From assembly GCA_963978545.1 (NCBI GenBank), contig OZ021731.1, positions 29,174,593-29,238,592 on the forward strand: a stretch of DNA of 64,000 nucleotides, written 5' to 3'. The position numbers and the translations under genes are program-made. This document shows positions 43,963-56,369 of this stretch, one piece after another. Position 1 is the first letter of the stretch, and each line of letters begins with the position of its first letter. Source of the stretch: Linyphia triangularis. Taxonomy: Eukaryota > Arthropoda > Arachnida > Araneae > Linyphiidae. The notes under the pieces are model-generated. The model made no database searches and was not told the DNA's origin. It was given only the letters and a program-made list of their open reading frames with translations.

Positions 43963-44079
43963 CCACCACGCGAAGAAGAAGCTAAAGCAATTACGCAAAA
44001 AGGGAGAAGAAATCTGTTCTGATGAAGATGCTTTCGAACGTTTCGTGCTCGCAACCACACCCCACTTCTACCACTACAG
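43963..44079 (+). CDS. NAT10-like: NAT10-like exon 3
   Basis: The exon follows TTCACTTCAG and is followed by GTATAT. It is 117 nt long and encodes HHAKKKLKQLRKKGEE, then DEDAFERFVLATTPHFYHY. The family counterpart is the basic KKRxRQLxKK segment and the D-FE-F--AT block before Y-YxET. The incoming phase (2+1) and outgoing AG, which joins the C of exon 4 to make Ser, both fit. The segment between the basic stretch and the acidic stretch is a few residues shorter than in vertebrate NAT10. Confidence 0.88.
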
Positions 44080-44184
44080 GTATATATTCCTTGCCTTTTC
44101 CACCTCATGCAATATTTTACAAACCACCCAAAGATTGCTTCATTTATATATTTTGTACTAGGTATAATTACAAGTACTTGTGCG

Positions 44185-44560
44185 CTATCACATCTAACCA
44201 TCGATATAGATAAACAACTGGATAGACTGCTCCATTGTCAATGCAAAGAGAAAAACGCGCCGGGGATTGCGAAGCTGGTGGGAAGATTAACCAATCACAG
44301 TTCACTTTTATAGTTGAATGGAAATGCGAAAAACTTTGTAAAATGCTAGAGTATATATTTTTTTGCACATTATTACTAATTAAGGTCTACTATTGACATT
44401 TCTGCTGTGTACAACCCAAAATTTTATTTTCAATCCTCGGCAATCCGTATTTTTTATCCGACCAACGGCATCTAGCAAAGGCTTCATTTTCCCAGCGTTA
44501 AGCAGTCTACCGAGTTGTTTATTTATATCGATGCATCTAACTAGAGGAGTGATCTGCAAC
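44185..44560. mobile_element. Foldback element (imperfect long inverted repeat)
   Basis: ATCACATCTAACCATCGATATA and following bases near 44185-44225 match, inverted, the sequence TATCGATGCATCTAACTAGAGG near 44526-44548 and its left neighbour. The shared core spans AGATAAACAACT and AGACTGCT, over about 45 bp with mismatches. It sits in NAT10-like intron 3. Boundaries and superfamily are not defined. Confidence 0.45.
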
Positions 44561-44666
44561 TTTTTACAACTACCGCCCTGTGAATACAGGAGAAATATTC
44601 CACAGAGCAACATTAGCCAGAAATAATTAATTTAGTTAGTAATTTTTTTAATTAATGATATTGATT

Positions 44667-45953
44667 CAGAGTTCATCCTAGAAATGAAAAAGGGCAGGGT
44701 GCTATTTTCCAAAAAAAGGGCACTTCCTGTTTACGAGGGCACTTTTATGGCAAATTGCAGAAATATGCCTTTTCTGCCACAATTTCAATATTGTTATACT
44801 TTTCTACCACGATAAATAATTTCCAATATTCTGAAAGAAAAAAATTATAATGCAAAAATCCGTGAATCAAAAACTCGCTCAGAAACTTAAAAGATATCAA
44901 AATACTGATTAAATGCTTCAGTCCTAATTCTGCTGGAATGAGACTGAGAAAATTATTAAAATTAAAGTGCAATATACACAGTAAAATTTTCATCAAATAG
45001 TAATTTTTATAAAATTATCAATTTATAATACAGTAAAATTAAGATAAGAATATTTTAGTATAATGAAAATGGTGCTAAGATAAGAACTTTTCACTCTTTC
45101 AAAATTTTCTAAAGTTTGAATGAATCAACCTTAAACTTCATCTCTTAGTTTTGCTATTGTCAGATAGAGAATAGAGTTTCTCCAAATTTAACATTATTCA
45201 TTGTTGGATATCACAAGGAGTATTCCGACTAAAGAATTTGGACTATGTCCTGAAATTTTAGCATTTTTTTATTTTCAAAATCGGATCAAGTTTAGCGTCA
45301 AAACAGCGATTTTTTTTGCCGTGCATGCCGCTATTATGTAAGCTATAATAGAAGTTTTATTTTTTTAAAAATCGGAAATAATCTGGGATTTTGGTTGCAT
45401 TTCTGTTATGTTTAATTTTAAATATGAAACGGATGTTTAGAAGTTAATTGGTAACAGGCAGGCAAATTACCAAAAACACCCCCTAAATTTAACAGGAGGA
45501 CATCGCGATTACGCGTGTCCAAACGGAAATATTCTTTTTAAATTCTTAGTGTAAACATTTGATGGTTATACACCTTTAACTTAAGTTATTCAAGTCTTTC
45601 AAATTCCTTTCTTCACTATTTTGAAGGAGGCATGGTAAAAATCCAGCGAAATACACTTAATCAAAACACGTACGAAATGGCCATCGAAGTTTACTAATGT
45701 GCACTTGGGAAATTGTAAGACGGCGCCCTACAATCCACCTACTAATGAAACATGTTATATAGACATCTACTCAATGGTTTCAGTCCCTGATATATACGTT
45801 GCGCGTTTGAACATGAATGCTCATGCGCGACAACCGATTTTAGCAGGGGGGATCCACATATTGCGTACTGTTGGGAGGGAAAAAACGAAAAATTTTCTGA
45901 AAATGGGCAGGCAGGGCGCACCGCCCCTCGAAAAATGCCTAGGATGAACTCTG
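44667..45953. mobile_element. hAT-like non-autonomous transposon, 7-bp TSD
   Basis: The ends CAGAGTTCATCCTAG and CCTAGGATGAACTCTG are inverted copies. ATTGATT flanks both sides (44660-44666 and 45954-45960). The left subterminal region has GGGCAGGGTGCTATTTTCC and the right has GGGCAGGCAGGGCGC. There is no transposase frame. A diverged inverted relative lies at 61404-61850. Confidence 0.85.
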
Positions 45954-45960
45954 ATTGATT

Positions 45961-47069
45961 AAATCAAATGCTAAGAAATTAAAAATTTTGGTTAGAGCAA
46001 TATTTGCTACTGCTTTTTTTTTTTTTTTTTTTTTTTGTAAGCATACTTGTTAAATTTGAATGCAGCATAGTTTCTGAGAAACAATTTGCTGCAATTATAA
46101 CATTCTTTTGATGCAATTGTTAGATTTTTATTACTAACATAGCTGAAAAAGTCTTTTCACTTAAATAAGAAGTAGTTGAAAATCAACCTGTAAAACTTAA
46201 TCACTTTATACTTGGACTTGGATTGAGAAACAGATGTATTGAGAGATATCCAAAGATAAAACTAATAAGAGTATTTTATGCCTAGACATAAGAGAGATAT
46301 CAGAAGTTAATTCAATTATTTGTTCTTTCTCGTGCGGATGAGGCTACTAATTTCACAATCCAAAAGATTTTCTGAGAAACATTTATTTAATGTTTTTTGT
46401 TGTTTTGTGTTAAATATCACTTTTTGGATAAAATTAGCACTATTAAAATATTTTCGCAGAAGGAGAAACATTTCTATAGCTGCCTGTTGTGCTCGATTAC
46501 CACAAATTGTCAGCTTCTGTTAAACATATTAATTTTATTTCTTAATATAAAAATGTTAGTATGCATCACTTGTTGTAAATGTTACGCAAGATAATTATTA
46601 ACTTAGATCGAAAGCTTTAATATATCCATTATATTAGAAAGCTTAGCAATCCACTTCTCAGTCAATGAAACATCTACTAGGTAAAAAATTTGATCTCCCA
46701 GAAAATATGTTTCTTCTAATCTTAGTTTAAACAAGCATTCAAGAACTCTTTCACAGCAAAAACTTATCACTTTTGGTAATGATCGTTTTTTTTTTTTTTC
46801 TTCTTTTTTTTTCTCGTTATTCAAAACAGTGTTTTGTTTAAAAGAAAGTTTCTTTTCAACTAGGTGTTTGAATGGGATCATATAATAAGTGAATAATATT
46901 TCTGGTTGTGTAACTTCCTTTACTAACTACTCCTGCAGGACGCCCAATCTTGCCTTTTACACAGTAGAGTGGTTCGGAAAAAAAAGTATATATGTATATA
47001 TATATATATACACATTTGAAACGCATCAGGTGGTTGCCACACATTGCAAACTATTGCCTTTAAAATATA
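45961..47069. other. No gene seen
   Basis: AT-rich intronic DNA with a T-run (46014-46036), a T-rich tract near 46787-46813 and a (TA)n at 46985-47011. The frames at 46320-46594 and 46603-46881 (minus) lack recognisable motifs. The latter ends DVSLTEKWIAKLSNIMDI, faintly like hAT transposase C-terminal sequence, but too weak to call. Confidence 0.35.
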
Positions 47070-47519
47070 TGTGGGGGTTAGTAGTTCGGTTTTTTAAATG
47101 TCTAGGGGATTTATTTAGGGAAGCAAAAATGAAATAAAAGAGAAATAAACTTCCAAATCAGAAACGGAAAGTACAATTAAATTTATTGGACGAAACATCA
47201 CAATCACTTTCAAACAAAACAAAGGGGGGGGAAAGTATTAAATATTACTAGCCAAATGGCAGCACAAGTCGACGAAAACTAAGTGTTTAATTAGTACATT
47301 ACCCAATTAGCGAAGTGAGTTGAGTGCACCTAAAATAAACTGACCGATAGAGTGGAGAGCCGGTGTGCTTCTGCTTAAAAAATAAAATCGCGGAGTACGA
47401 ATACTTATTCGTAATAACAAAAAAAAATAAAAAACATCGTCTTGCAGTGCCATCTGTCTTTACAAGAGGAAATTGAAATGTACGGTAAACAATTGATATG
47501 GGATAATAAAAATCCTACA
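47070..47519 (-). repeat. Left (3') LTR of the Gypsy element
   Basis: 450 bp, TG...CA. It matches 53786-54232 throughout. Differences include T/C at the ATTTA(T/C)TTAGG site, a longer G-run and CACC(T/C)AAAA. It is followed by a 345-bp non-coding stretch up to the integrase stop. Confidence 0.92.
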
Positions 47520-47864
47520 GATTCGGCCATCCTGTAGATCGATGACCTCATCGATGAAACACATGAAAATGGGCAAGACATATGATAATACTTAAGTAAA
47601 AGAAAATATAAAACTAAGACAAAATGAAAACATTTCGTTGAAGATCACAATGTTCATTTGTAAGTGTTCGAAAAGTTCAGGATCAAGTCTATTTGAAAAT
47701 AGTAGGAACTGCATCAGTGGCTGGATCCTATGCTATGGCTGGAGTTGCATGGTAAATTGAATATCAAACAATGACATATAAGATGAAGAATAATGACGTT
47801 GGGCAAAAGACAATTATGGCAATGTTTACATATTATTTTTGAAGAGTGTTTATGTTAAGTTAAT

Positions 47865-49778
47865 TTATTTAGTAGTATAAAATTTCATTAGATCAGCGGA
47901 TGTAGAAGTTATGTTAGGCCCTTCCTGGTTGCCTATTTTTTGTACATCATACCTATCTTTGGGTTTAACCTTTGTAATTTTATAGGGTCCTAGGAATTTG
48001 GGTCTTAGTTTTAACCCAGAACCGAACTGCGTTCGCTGGATTGCCACCAAATCACCTTCCCTATAGTTCGGAGCTTTCTTGCGTTTCTTGCTATAGGTCC
48101 GTTTGTTTTCGGCTTGAATCTTTTGGATGTTCCTCTTTGCTTCTTGTCGCAGTGAGTTCCTTTGCTCCTGAAGCTCATCTTCTATCTCTTCCATGAGTAG
48201 ATCTCGTATTTTCAAGTCGTCCTTATTCCTCATGGTAACACCTGTTAAGAGTTCAAAAGGTGTCCACTTGGTACTTCTATTAGTCGTGCTGTTGAGTATT
48301 CGTTGTAGTTGGTCGACATATTTGTACCATTTTGTCGAGTCGTCTAACGATAACTTGGTTAGGACAGGTATTAGAGTGCGATGGATCCTTTCTACTTGAC
48401 CGTTTCCTCGAGGTACTCCGGTAGCAATTTGCAAGTGTTGAATTCCTTCTTCAGTGCAAAAATCAGTGAAGGCTTTCGAAGTAAATGCTGATTCTCGATC
48501 TGTGAGTATTCTTTTGGGATTCCCGAAAGTTTTTTGTTGTAACCTTAGTTTGTCTATTAAATCTTCCGCAGAAGTACACTTCACCGGATACAGCCATGTG
48601 AATTTGGTAAATGCGTCAACAACAGTCAATATGTGCTGATATTTTTTGTTGGTAGAGGGCATTGGACCAATAAAATCTACGTGATACGTACTTAAGGGAA
48701 CGTCTTCTTTCGGAATTGGATTTAGAAATCCTTCTTTCTTTCCGCTCTTCTTGTTAGCTAAGATGCATGGGACGCAGTTGTTGATGACATTGCGGACTAA
48801 GGCGTTTAAATTTGGAATGAAGAATTCCTGTTTTATGACGTCTTCCGTCTTAGAGGTCGAAAAGTGTCCTTTCTCATGCGCGAGCTTGATTAATTCTGTC
48901 TGCATGTCCTTCGGTGCTACAATTAATTCGCGACCATTTACGAATTTGTAGAGGATTCCGTTTCTTTCACAAAATTCCAACGACCCGTTGTTGTCGAGGA
49001 CTGCCTTCAAAGTACTGATGCTTTCATCTTCTGCTTGAGCTTTGCGCAATCTAGCTGTGATTGTATCGCTCTCAATTATAAAGACTGGATTTCTGCTCAG
49101 AGCATCTACATGTTTCATCCTTTCTCCAGGTCGATGCTTGATCTCATAGTCAAATTCTTCTAAGGATAATGCCCATCTGGCTATGCGAGTAACTTGATCT
49201 TTTTTATCCATAGTCTTCTGGAATGCCGAACAATCGGTGACTATTTTAAAATGGTTTCCCAGAAGATAGACGAGGAATTTCTTTAATGCGCTTACAATAG
49301 CTAGCACTTCAAGCTCGTAGCTGCTGTATTTCATTTCAGCTGGTGTTGTCTTCTTAGACATGTATTGGACTGGATGCATCTTTCCGTCGGTGGACTCTTG
49401 CAGTAGTACAGCTCCATAGCCGTGTAAACTGGCATCAGTGTGTAATTCTGTCCTTTGACCTTGCCGGAAGATACTTAAGACTGGACTTTCTGTAAGGAGT
49501 TTCTTGAGTTTTTCGAACGCTTCGACTTGAGGTAGATTGAACGCAAATGGAGTTTCTTTCTTAGTCAGGTCGCTTAGTGGCTTTACTATTTTAGAGTATT
49601 CTGGTATGAACTTGCGGAAATAGCCGGTGAGTCCGAGAAAGCTTTGTACTTGCTTCACGGTTGTGGGTACGGGAAATTTCTTTACTGCTACGATGCCAAC
49701 GATGGTCGTATTGTACCGTTTTCTACTATGTGTCCTAGAAATTCTATTTTCCGTTGCAGGAATTGACATTTCTTCCAT
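47865..49778 (-). pseudogene. Gypsy pol: RNase H and integrase
   Basis: After the end of RT connection sequence (FLGLTGYFRKFIP) come RNase H motifs (LHTDASLHGYGAVL, YELEVLAIVSALK, IVTDCSAF, HVDALSR). The integrase follows: an HHCC-type zinc domain (HEKGHF to NCVPC), the catalytic triad in HVDFIGP, LTDRESAF and GNGQVERIHR, and a C-terminal GPY/F-like domain (RPKFLGPYKI). The domains are intact, but the frame is separated from RT by a frameshift inside 49688-49778. The listed first codons are out-of-frame read-in. Confidence 0.9.
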
Positions 49779-50665
49779 TTTATCTCCAAGCCGTATTTTG
49801 ATGCAACTTCTAGTACTGACTGTAAGTTTCTTAGACCTTCTTCTTCATCCTTTGAGGGAATTACCAAATCATCCATATAGATTATTACGATGCCTTTTCT
49901 CATTAGATCTCGGAAGATGTTGTACACGTACCTTTGAAATACACTGGGACTGGTACTTAAGCCAAAGGGTACTTTGTTGAACTCAAATTGTCCGTCGGGG
50001 ATAATGAAAGAGGTTAGCTTGCGGCTCTCTTCATCTACTTCAACATGAAAAAATCCATTCTTGAGGTCGAGTGTAGTATATACTTGAGCATCTTGTAGCT
50101 TGTCGAGAACATCTTCTATCAGAGGTAAAGGAAATCGATCCTTGACTAATTTTCTATTCAATTTCCTATAATCCACACAGAGGCGGGTGGAACTGTCTTT
50201 TTTCTTCACTAGTACGATAGGACTAGCGTAGTCTGACGAGCTTGGTCTGATGATTCCTTGTTCTAGCCATTCGTCGATTTGCTGATTGACCTCTAACTTT
50301 TCTGAACTCGATAATCGTCTCGCAGGTTGGTAGACTGGAACGTCGTCTTTCAGGATGATTCGCATGGATACGTCTGTTGACAAAGTTTTGTCAGGCTTGT
50401 AAGTTGAGATAACTTGCTTCAATACGTTCTGTATCCTGATGTCTCTTATGTGGGCCAACTCTATCTTTTCATTAGGACTTGTTTCGGAGATGTGCATGAA
50501 CCAATCAGCGGGCTCATCTTTATGAAATTTCATACCATTCCTGGACGTTGTAAACGTAGCTTGATTCGTAACATCCATTCCGATAATTACTTGGAAAGAT
50601 AACTGTGATTGTGGCACTACATGCCATGTTAGAGAAAATTCTTCTCCGTCGGTGGTGAAACTCAT
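49688..50665 (-). pseudogene. Gypsy pol: end of protease and reverse transcriptase
   Basis: The frame opens right after the nonsense codon, with the protease C-terminal part (FQVIIGMDV). RT follows, with STRLCVDYRKLN, LKNGFFHV, VPFGLSTSPSVFQ and the catalytic YMDD box near 49864-49878. It leaves frame before the RNase H part. The upstream ATG at 50665 is internal to the protease, so it is not a real start. Confidence 0.9.
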
Positions 50666-50671
50666 TTCGAA

Positions 50672-51466
50672 TTATCCTTTCGTTGTGACTTGGGAATTTC
50701 CTAAGCCTGAGAGCGTTCTTCTTTGTTTCGAAAGCTTGGATTCATCGATGATTTCTTTGGCTATGTCGTCTCGAACGAGACTGAGTGAACTGCCTGTGTC
50801 TACGAGTGTGGTGATGAGTTTGTTTCCCATAACGATTTCTTTAAATTTCAACTTTTCTGATGGGATGATTGTACATGTCGGTACAGAATTGCTCGGAGGA
50901 TTGTTGGATTCTGCATCTTTTCGGCGCTTGTCGCAGTTAACGTAGAAGTGTCCTGGTTCTTTACAATAACTGCAGAGTGACTGTCTAGGCCTGACAGTGT
51001 CGGTATTTCGATTACTGTTGAAATGGTTTCTTTTTGACCGGTTTGGTCCATATCGGCGATTATCAGCTCTTCGGGGAGGGCTTCCACGATTATTCGATGA
51101 TCCGGCCTCGTATCGGTGACTGTCTGTTCTTTGGGAAGGGTTCCCATAATTTGACGATTTAGCCCCATATTTTCCTTTGGGCAAGGAGTCGAACTGCTTT
51201 GACTTTAACGTTCTGCGGACATCTTCGTATTTTTCGAACTTTTGGGCCAGCTCTCTGGGCGAGTTGATGAGTGTCCATTCATCTAGAAAATGTTCTTTGA
51301 ATTCATACGGAGCTCTTCTCTTGATCTGATCTGCTATGATGAGGTCACGAAGCTGGTCGTAAGTTTTCACTTCAAGACCTTCCACCCATCCATCGAAGTA
51401 AGTTTGTAATTCATGGAGAAAATCCAACCAAGTTCCTTCAGGAGATTTTTGGTGTGACACGAACAT
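50672..51466 (-). pseudogene. Gypsy gag C-terminal part and protease active site
   Basis: Contains a CCHC knuckle, CSYCKEPGHFYVNC, and the protease active site TTLVDTGSSLSLV. It ends at TAA (50672-50674) in the middle of the protease; the same frame resumes two codons later in the 49688-50665 frame. That makes the stop a point nonsense mutation or, less likely, a readthrough site. Confidence 0.85.
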
Positions 51467-52107
51467 CTGGCGAAGTGTCTTTCTGGAGACAGTTTGAACC
51501 TTCGTAGCAGCAACTGCTTTACGTGACCATAGTCGTGAGACTTGTCGGGGGACTCCCGCTCAATTAAGTGTACAACGTCGACTGGAAGTAGGCCTATGAG
51601 GTGCTGAACCCATTCTTCTTTAGGGATCGATGACAGCTCTGCATGCCTCTCGAACAGGATGAGGTTAAGATTCACATCTTCTTTCATATCGAACTTGTGG
51701 AAGGTATCACGTGAAGGTCTGCTTGGTACTTGGTTTGTTGTGACGTTTTTCGAAGATGAATCCTTCTGGTTTTGGATTCGTAATTTCTCGAGCTCGAACT
51801 CTGCTTCTCGTCTCCGTTCCTCGATGGCCTCTTGACGTTTCCGTTCCTCGACGGCTTCTTGACGTTTCCGTTCTTCGATGGCTTCTTGACGTTTTCGTTC
51901 TTCGATGGCCTCTTGACGCTCTTGCTCTTGCAACCTTTCCTCGGTGATGCTCTCGAGAAGTGCTTTTACTTCATCTTCGTCATACTTCTCATTTTCCAAG
52001 ATTAAATCCTTGATTATCGGCTTGGTCATTTTAGCGGTTATCTTTATGCCTAATTCCGTGGCTAAGTTCGACAGATCCTCTTTTTGACTTCTTAGAAGAA
52101 AAGCCAT
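51367..52107 (-). pseudogene. Gypsy gag N-terminal part
   Basis: It starts MAFLLRSQKEDLSNLATELG, clearly related to the MAFLARARKNDLL start in the element at 8054-12028, which fixes the start codon here. A ~40-residue tandem repeat of RKRQEAIEE-type units (27 bp, + strand about 51805-51925) precedes the capsid-like region. The frame is lost within 51367-51466 by a frameshift. The two Gypsy elements are therefore distant relatives. Confidence 0.85.
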
Positions 52108-52220
52108 GGTGGTCTTTAAATTTGGTGGAAATCCAGTGAACTTTATGATATTCGTAAGAATGAAATTAAAGGATAACGACTAAAAGGAAAAAAGCTTGTA
52201 GATTTATGTTGTGTGCTTTT

Positions 52221-52255
<35 letters not shown>

Positions 52256-53785
52256 GAGTATGCTACTAAGAACACTACGAAATTAACGAAGATACATTTT
52301 AAAAATGAAGAAATATACTTTTGCAGAAGTTAATCAACTCTCTGTCAATCAGATAATTCACAAAAAAGTAAAAGAGTACTACCGTAAGAAAAAGGTTTTA
52401 GAATTTCATGAACTTTTGTATGAGAACAAGTCGTCAGAAATTTTTTACTGAAAAGATTTTTTCTTTTTCACTTGGACAAGAACACGATAAACATACCAAC
52501 TTATAATAATGTACTTACTTTGTATTACATAATATTTTAGAACATAATACTGCATAAGTTATGCTTTGTATTGCATAGAAAATTAATTGCATAAGAAATT
52601 ATAACAGCAGCATTTGGAAAAGTAAACTATGAAAAAGGATGCGAATAATATATTAAGTATTCAAAACAAAATATTACCCAAGGATACTTTATAAAAAGAA
52701 CACTTTAACACGATAAGTTTACCTCACTTAAATCATCTAACTTCTCAAAATAACAGCTGCATTTGGAAAAGTAAACAATGAACAAGGGTAAGAATAATAT
52801 ATTAAGTATTCAAAACAAAATATTACCCAAAGTTATCCATCAAAATAATGTATATTGAATAATATTCTTTGTATTAATTCAGACAAAAAGAATAAAAAGG
52901 AATATAAAAACAATTTAAATGTAAGCTATTCTTAGAACAATAATGAAAATATAAATAAAAGACTGCAACATCAAATCCTTCAAGGTATCACTTCCGGTTA
53001 TAGATAAGACCTTTTTTTTTTTTTTTTTTTTTATTCTTTCTCATTATTTGTGTTGTGAAGAGTTTACCCAAGCAAGAGGTTTTCAAAAAAAAGTAAATAA
53101 AAAAAAACTAGTATGCAATTCTTAGAAAAAGAAAGTATCAATGATTCAGAACTTATCTGAAGGAATAAACTGCTGGCTTTGAAGACATCGGTTGTCACTG
53201 CTTAGAACACAAAATTAATGTAGTAGATAGTTTCGGAACACAGAGCACTAATCTTGGCAAATTATCCGGTAAGGGCCTCGGATAAAATTTCAGCACTTCG
53301 GGATTGAAGATTCGAAAATTTTAAAGGAACACTGATGAAGACGAACACTCATGAGACGTTGAGACACCAGTTAGAAATGGCACGCTGCTTGTTGAAGACT
53401 CGTAGGCGGAGAATTTCGTTTGAAGCTGGATGCTTTCTGGCTAAGAACGACGACTGGAACTTTGAGAATTTCTTTACGACGGGTTTAAATTAATTTAATT
53501 GTACATTTCATCTTCGAGGGGTTCGAAGGAATAAGGGTGATTTTCGATTAAAACGGGTGCACTCATGAAAAATATTATTGAACTCATGTTACCAAAACGA
53601 AACAGGTTACTAGGCATACACTTGTTATTATACCAAATAATTTTGAAAACGAACAAAAAAAAATGAATCGCTACAGGGACGTGGTTTATTCAAAAACCAA
53701 AAATTACTCGAAATTAAAAAATTTTAGAAGCAATTCCCCTTTAAAAATTCCTTTTCGCTAATCCAGGCCGAGGACCCCAAAAATA
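52108..53785 (-). other. Leader of the Gypsy element
   Basis: 1.68 kb without a coding frame. It includes A- and T-runs (52229-52252 and 53011-53032) and a tandem pair of AACAGC(A/T)GCATTTGGAAAAG-led units at 52603 and 52751 (148-bp period). Directly inside the 5' LTR the minus strand reads TATTTTTGGGGTCCTCGG; TGGGGTCCTCGG is the only PBS-like candidate, six bases from the LTR. Confidence 0.6.
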
Positions 53786-54232
53786 TGTGGGGGTTAGTAG
53801 TTCGGTTTTTTAAATGTCTAGGGGATTTACTTAGGGAAGCAAAAATGAAATAAAAGAGAAATAAACTTCCAAATCAGAAACGGAAAGTACAATTAAATTT
53901 ATTGGACGAAACATCACAATCACTTTCAAACAAAACAAAGGGGGGGAAAGTATTAAATATTACTAGCCAAATGGCAGCACAAGTCGACGAAAACTAAGTG
54001 TTTAATTAGTACATTACCCAATTAGCGAAGTGAGTTGAGTGCACCCAAAATAAACTGACCGATAGAGTGGAGAGCCGGAGTGCTTCTGCTTAAAAAATAA
54101 AATCGTGGAGTACGAATACTTATTCGTAATAACAAAAAAAAAAAAAACATTGTCTTGCAGTGCCATCTGTCTTTACAAGAGGAAATTGAAATGTACGGTA
54201 AACAATTGATATGGGATAATAAAAATCCTACA
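53786..54232 (-). repeat. Right (5') LTR of the Gypsy element
   Basis: 447 bp, TG...CA, partner of 47070-47519. On the minus strand it would supply the element promoter. Confidence 0.92.
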
Positions 54233-54494
54233 TATATAACATTTAAAAAAATTTAGGAAAAATAGTTACTTTTTGTATTTTCTCCAAACATTGAGGTGAA
54301 TGCTCAATTGTAAGATATATATATATATATTATTTTTTTTTCAAATTTTTTTCTTACTGTGTTTCTTATCAAGATATGCAAAAAAAAAAAAAAAAAAAAA
54401 ATTCACCTCGTGCGTTTCAAAAGCGCAAAATTATTATATATTTTTTTTCGAAACACCCTCTTGCACAGTTCATACACACACGTGTTCCACTCTA

Positions 54495-56031
54495 CACTGG
54501 TGTCCAAAAGTTAAGCATAAATTGTAAAATGCGAAAAACATGGAGTAAATATTCGTAAAATTATTCCAAATTTCTTGCGGATATTAATTGGGTGAAGAAG
54601 AAACATTGGGTTTATGCAAAACTTTTCAGTCGACTACGTCCTGCGTGAAACACTTGCGCATGTCGGAACGCAGAGAAACCGATTCACGCAGCATAGGCAG
54701 TTCGGACAATTTTCGGGCAACTGCTGTGCGAAAGAGCGTTGTTAACCATCAAACAAGGTGAATGATGGCACAAAGACGCCAATTGGACATGTTTGCGAAA
54801 GGAAGAATCGTTGGAATGGAATCCGGACGATTACAAACCGAAGTGTCTCGAATTCTGAATGTGAACCAGTTTGTGATCTCAAGACTGTGGCAGAGGTTTC
54901 AAAGAATGGGAGATGTTACCCGACGACCAATATCAGGTCGACCAAGAGTCACAACCCCTCGCCAAGACCGATATCTGGTAATAAGTTCGCGACGTCAGAG
55001 GGGCAGTACTGCCACATCACTGGGTTCGGCCCTCACAGTCGCCACAGGAATACGAATTTCGAGACAAACTGTTTACAGGAGACTCAATCATGCTGGCCTG
55101 TATGCCAGAAGACCAGCAGTTTGCATTCCCCTCACGTCTGCTCAGAAACGCTCTCGTTTGAACTGGAGTTTGAAACATCAACATGGGAGAGTGGGCCAAT
55201 GTGATGTTCAGTGACGAGTCCCGGTTTAGTCTGAGTAGTGATTCTCGTTGGGTAACGATATGGAGAGAACGTGGAACACTTTTTGGACCAAGAAACATAT
55301 CGGAAAGACATCATTTTCCATCAAGGGGAGTAATGGTATGGGCAGGCATCATGATGGACGGCCGCACAGATCTCCATTTCTCTGATATGGGGTCTGTGAC
55401 TGATCAAAGATACAGAGACGAAGTTCTTGAGCCTTATGTTAGCTTGTTTCGAGGTGCTGTCGGTCCTAACTTCATATTCATGGATGATAATGCGCCATGT
55501 CACCGAGCGGTGCTGGTTGATGACTTCCTTGAAACGGAAAACAACCAACGCATGTCGTGGCCTGCCAACTCCCCTGATTTAAATCCTATCAAGCATGTAT
55601 GGGATATGCTCGGGAGACAAATTGCAGCCCTTTCGCACCCACCAAGCTCCGTTACAGAACTGAAGAGAACTCTCCAAGAAACTTGAAACCATTTGAGCCC
55701 ACAACTCATTCATCATCTCGTAGCAAGTATGGTAAATCGCTGTGCAGCGTGCCTAGCTGTCAGAGATGACCACACGCCTTATTAAACTGCAGCATCAGTA
55801 TTTTATTTAATGTTTTCTTTCATTTTTTCTTTAAAATGTGAACCCTTGCTATTCTCAGTTTCTTTCAAACTGCAGCTTTGGATAATAAAATTAATTATTA
55901 TCGTTCTTTTGATTTGCTTCCTTATTTTATAACCATTTTACACTCGCATATCACGTTTCCCGCCATTCTGATGTACAGTTCCTTTTTTATTTACATAATT
56001 ATCAATTATGCTTAACTTTTGGACACCAGTG
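54495..56031 (+). mobile_element. Tc1-like DNA transposon
   Basis: The ends CACTGGTGTCCAAAAGTTAA and the inverted TTAACTTTTGGACACCAGTG extend at least 25 bp and are flanked by TA (54493-54494 and 56032-56033), the Tc1/mariner target. The length of 1537 bp is normal for an autonomous Tc1 element. Its transposase is dead (next entry). It lies in NAT10-like intron 3. Confidence 0.93.
54762..55785 (+). pseudogene. Tc1-type transposase, inactivated
   Basis: The N-terminal half has paired helix-turn-helix DNA-binding features (FAKGRIVGMESGRLQTEVSR, then ISGRPRVTTPRQDRYL with a GRPR AT-hook-like box). The C-terminal half has MFSDESRF (first Asp) and FMDDNAPCH (second Asp). The third site, 34 residues later, reads SPDLNPIKHVWD, with Lys where DD34E enzymes have Glu. 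A frameshift lies at about 55180-55214, and TGA at 55684-55686 replaces what is probably a Trp codon. The same frame then runs to TAA at 55783-55785. Any one of these would abolish activity. Confidence 0.92.
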
Positions 56032-56369
56032 TATATATCCATTTCTTTCTTTTTTTAACCAGCCTTTGATTGTATTGTGCAAGATTTATTTTCATTGTTG
56101 AATTCTTCACAATTCATGGTTTCTACCTTAGGTAATTATTTCTTTCTTTGTTGAACCTGGTTGAAATTACCATATATCTGAATGAAATGGTCATTTAATT
56201 GGTATTTTTAACTGGATATTCAAACAGCATTTCGGAGGAAAATTAGCTGAATTCCCCAATATTCAGATATCTGTTCAATCGCTATGTTTTAGTGTTCTAA
56301 ATGAGAACTGTTTAAAGTACTAGTAATAAATTAAAATAAATATAAATTATTATATACTTTATGCTTACT

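Larger units (their letters stand above)
47070..54232 (-). mobile_element. Gypsy-type LTR retrotransposon, nearly full length, inactivated
   Basis: The LTRs at 47070-47519 and 53786-54232 (TGTGGGGG...AATCCTACA) differ by about half a dozen substitutions and small homopolymer indels, roughly 1-2 per cent. TATA flanks both sides, but the target is (TA)-rich so this is weak evidence. The minus-strand order is leader, gag, protease, RT, RNase H, integrase and 3' LTR. The body is broken by two frameshifts and a nonsense codon. It sits in NAT10-like intron 3 in the opposite orientation to the gene. Confidence 0.92.

Noticed and set aside
46603..46881. hAT transposase C-terminal fragment (minus strand)
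   Set aside because: Only a short, weak resemblance at the end of a low-complexity lysine-rich frame.
50672..50674. Programmed readthrough stop between protease and RT
   Set aside because: The stop lies within the protease domain and not between domains, and the element has two other frameshifts, so mutation is simpler.
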